Below, in pieces: positions 5,718-6,287 of a DNA stretch of 6,287 bases (position 1 is the first letter of the stretch; each line of letters begins with the position of its first letter). Under the pieces are notes generated by a model, which saw only the letters and a list, made by a program, of their open reading frames with translations, was not told the origin of the DNA and searched no databases. The stretch is from Desulfovibrio sp. (GTDB lineage Bacteria; Desulfobacterota; Desulfovibrionia; Desulfovibrionales; Desulfovibrionaceae), in assembly GCA_003525525.1 (NCBI GenBank), contig DQED01000282.1, positions 1 to 6,287 on the forward strand. Direction: 5' to 3'. A program made the translations under genes and the position numbers.

Positions 5718-6287
5718 TCAATCCGGTAACTGCGATAATGCCGTTGCAATGCTTACGGCCCGCTTCTGTCCCAGTCCGGTCCGGGAGGCGATTTCCGCAA
5801 TGCCGGCCGCTTTCATTGCAGCCAGCGAGCCGAAGGCTTGCCACAGCAGCTTCGCCGTCTTGGGCCCCACGCCCGGCAGGGCCAGCACGTCGCTGGCCAG
5901 ACCGGCCTTGTTCCTGGCCCGGCGCTGGCGGCCGATGGAAAATTCGTGCACCGCGTCGCGCACGCGTTGCAGGAAAAGGAGCTCCGGCGACCCAGGCCGC
6001 AGCGCCAACGGATTCTTGCGGCCAGGCACATGCACCACGTCGTGCATCTCGTTTTGGGCGCGCGTGTCGCCCTTGGAGATGGCGGCCAGAGCGAAGGCTC
6101 CGCCCGCGCCGGCCGCGGCGAGGGCCCGGGAAACGGCCTCGAGCTGGCCCTTGCCGCCGTCGATGAGGAGCAGCTCCGGCCAGGGCGGACCGGCGGCGGC
6201 GCGCTTGGCCGCAAAGGACGCCAGCGCCAGGTAGTCGTCGGACGTGCCTTCCAGCTCGGGAAAGGCGTAGGCGCGGTAGTCGCGCTT
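5718..6287 (-). CDS. uvrC: Excinuclease ABC subunit C, C-terminal part (cut by window edge)
   Basis: The last 189 residues of UvrC, the nuclease that cuts on both sides of a lesion in UvrABC nucleotide excision repair; the full protein is usually about 600 residues. The frame is open to the window end, so the 5' part is outside. Visible are the SDDYLALA segment, the RNase H-like endonuclease motif LLLIDGGKGQL (catalytic Asp at fragment residue 43), the SKGDTR region (a candidate acidic residue at 74), and RDAVHEFSIGRQRR with the conserved His at 114. Then come the tandem helix-hairpin-helix motifs, LPGVGPKTAKLL followed by FGSLAAMKAAGIAEIASRTGLGQKRA, that bind DNA for the 5' incision. Nothing looks broken. 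It is followed on the same strand by a methyltransferase gene 52 bp downstream. The N-terminal GIY-YIG and UvrB-binding domains cannot be assessed here. Confidence 0.96.
   Translation of the reverse strand, partial: KRDYRAYAFPELEGTSDDYLALASFAAKRAAAGPPWPELLLIDGGKGQLEAVSRALAAAGAGGAFALAAISKGDTRAQNEMHDVVHVPGRKNPLALRPGSPELLFLQRVRDAVHEFSIGRQRRARNKAGLASDVLALPGVGPKTAKLLWQAFGSLAAMKAAGIAEIASRTGLGQKRAVSIATALSQLPD

Noticed and set aside
3854..6166. A 770-codon open frame on the + strand running over the exporter, ywbE, methyltransferase and uvrC
   Set aside because: It crosses four confidently identified genes on both strands and has low-complexity Arg/Ala/Gly composition. It is a GC-driven artefact.
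1..6287. CRISPR arrays, insertion sequences, tRNA or rRNA genes, phage or defence systems
   Set aside because: No spaced direct repeats, transposase, terminal inverted repeats, cloverleaf or ribosomal sequence was seen on either strand. The two DNA-repair genes are standard housekeeping genes in separate units.

Overview
The window is a GC-rich bacterial chromosome segment that looks like ordinary housekeeping and accessory DNA. Eight genes are densely packed on both strands, and gaps are short or genes overlap. GC-rich codon use, a futalosine-type UbiD decarboxylase and the mix of families fit a Desulfovibrio-like sulfate reducer (Desulfobacterota). That assignment is inference from memory of the families; no rRNA or other phylogenetic marker is present.

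Left block, + strand (12-2964). A near-consensus sigma70-type promoter (TTTACG, 16 bp, TATAAT) precedes a UbiD-family decarboxylase. One base after its stop comes tag (3-methyladenine DNA glycosylase I), and then a DUF488 protein whose GTG start overlaps the tag stop. These three form a tight, probably cotranscribed unit. After an 89-bp gap with its own strong Shine-Dalgarno lies a small acidic CxxC protein of unknown function.

Middle block (2925-4793). A LysR-type regulator (- strand) and an EamA/DMT-family exporter (+ strand) are divergent around a 69-bp AT-rich spacer. The spacer holds a perfect TATAAT for lysR and, overlapping it, an operator-like element: a tandem AAATTAC repeat whose ends lie within an ATGAAA/TTTCAT dyad. 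The simplest reading is that the LysR protein controls the exporter and itself. The lysR 3' end overlaps the small CxxC gene by 40 bp, tail to tail.

Right block, - strand (6287-4768). The C-terminal part of uvrC (excinuclease ABC subunit C, cut by the window edge) is followed by a class I SAM-dependent methyltransferase of unknown target. A YwbE-family small protein follows, its start overlapping the methyltransferase stop by 8 bp. The ywbE 3' end overlaps the exporter gene by 26 bp, tail to tail.

Two DNA-repair functions (Tag and UvrC) lie at opposite ends but in different units, so no joint system is implied. No mobile element, CRISPR array, tRNA, rRNA or phage gene is visible. I do not see a convincing new multi-gene system. 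The items most worth a second look are the lysR/exporter operator, the orphan CxxC protein, and the methyltransferase sitting between uvrC and ywbE.
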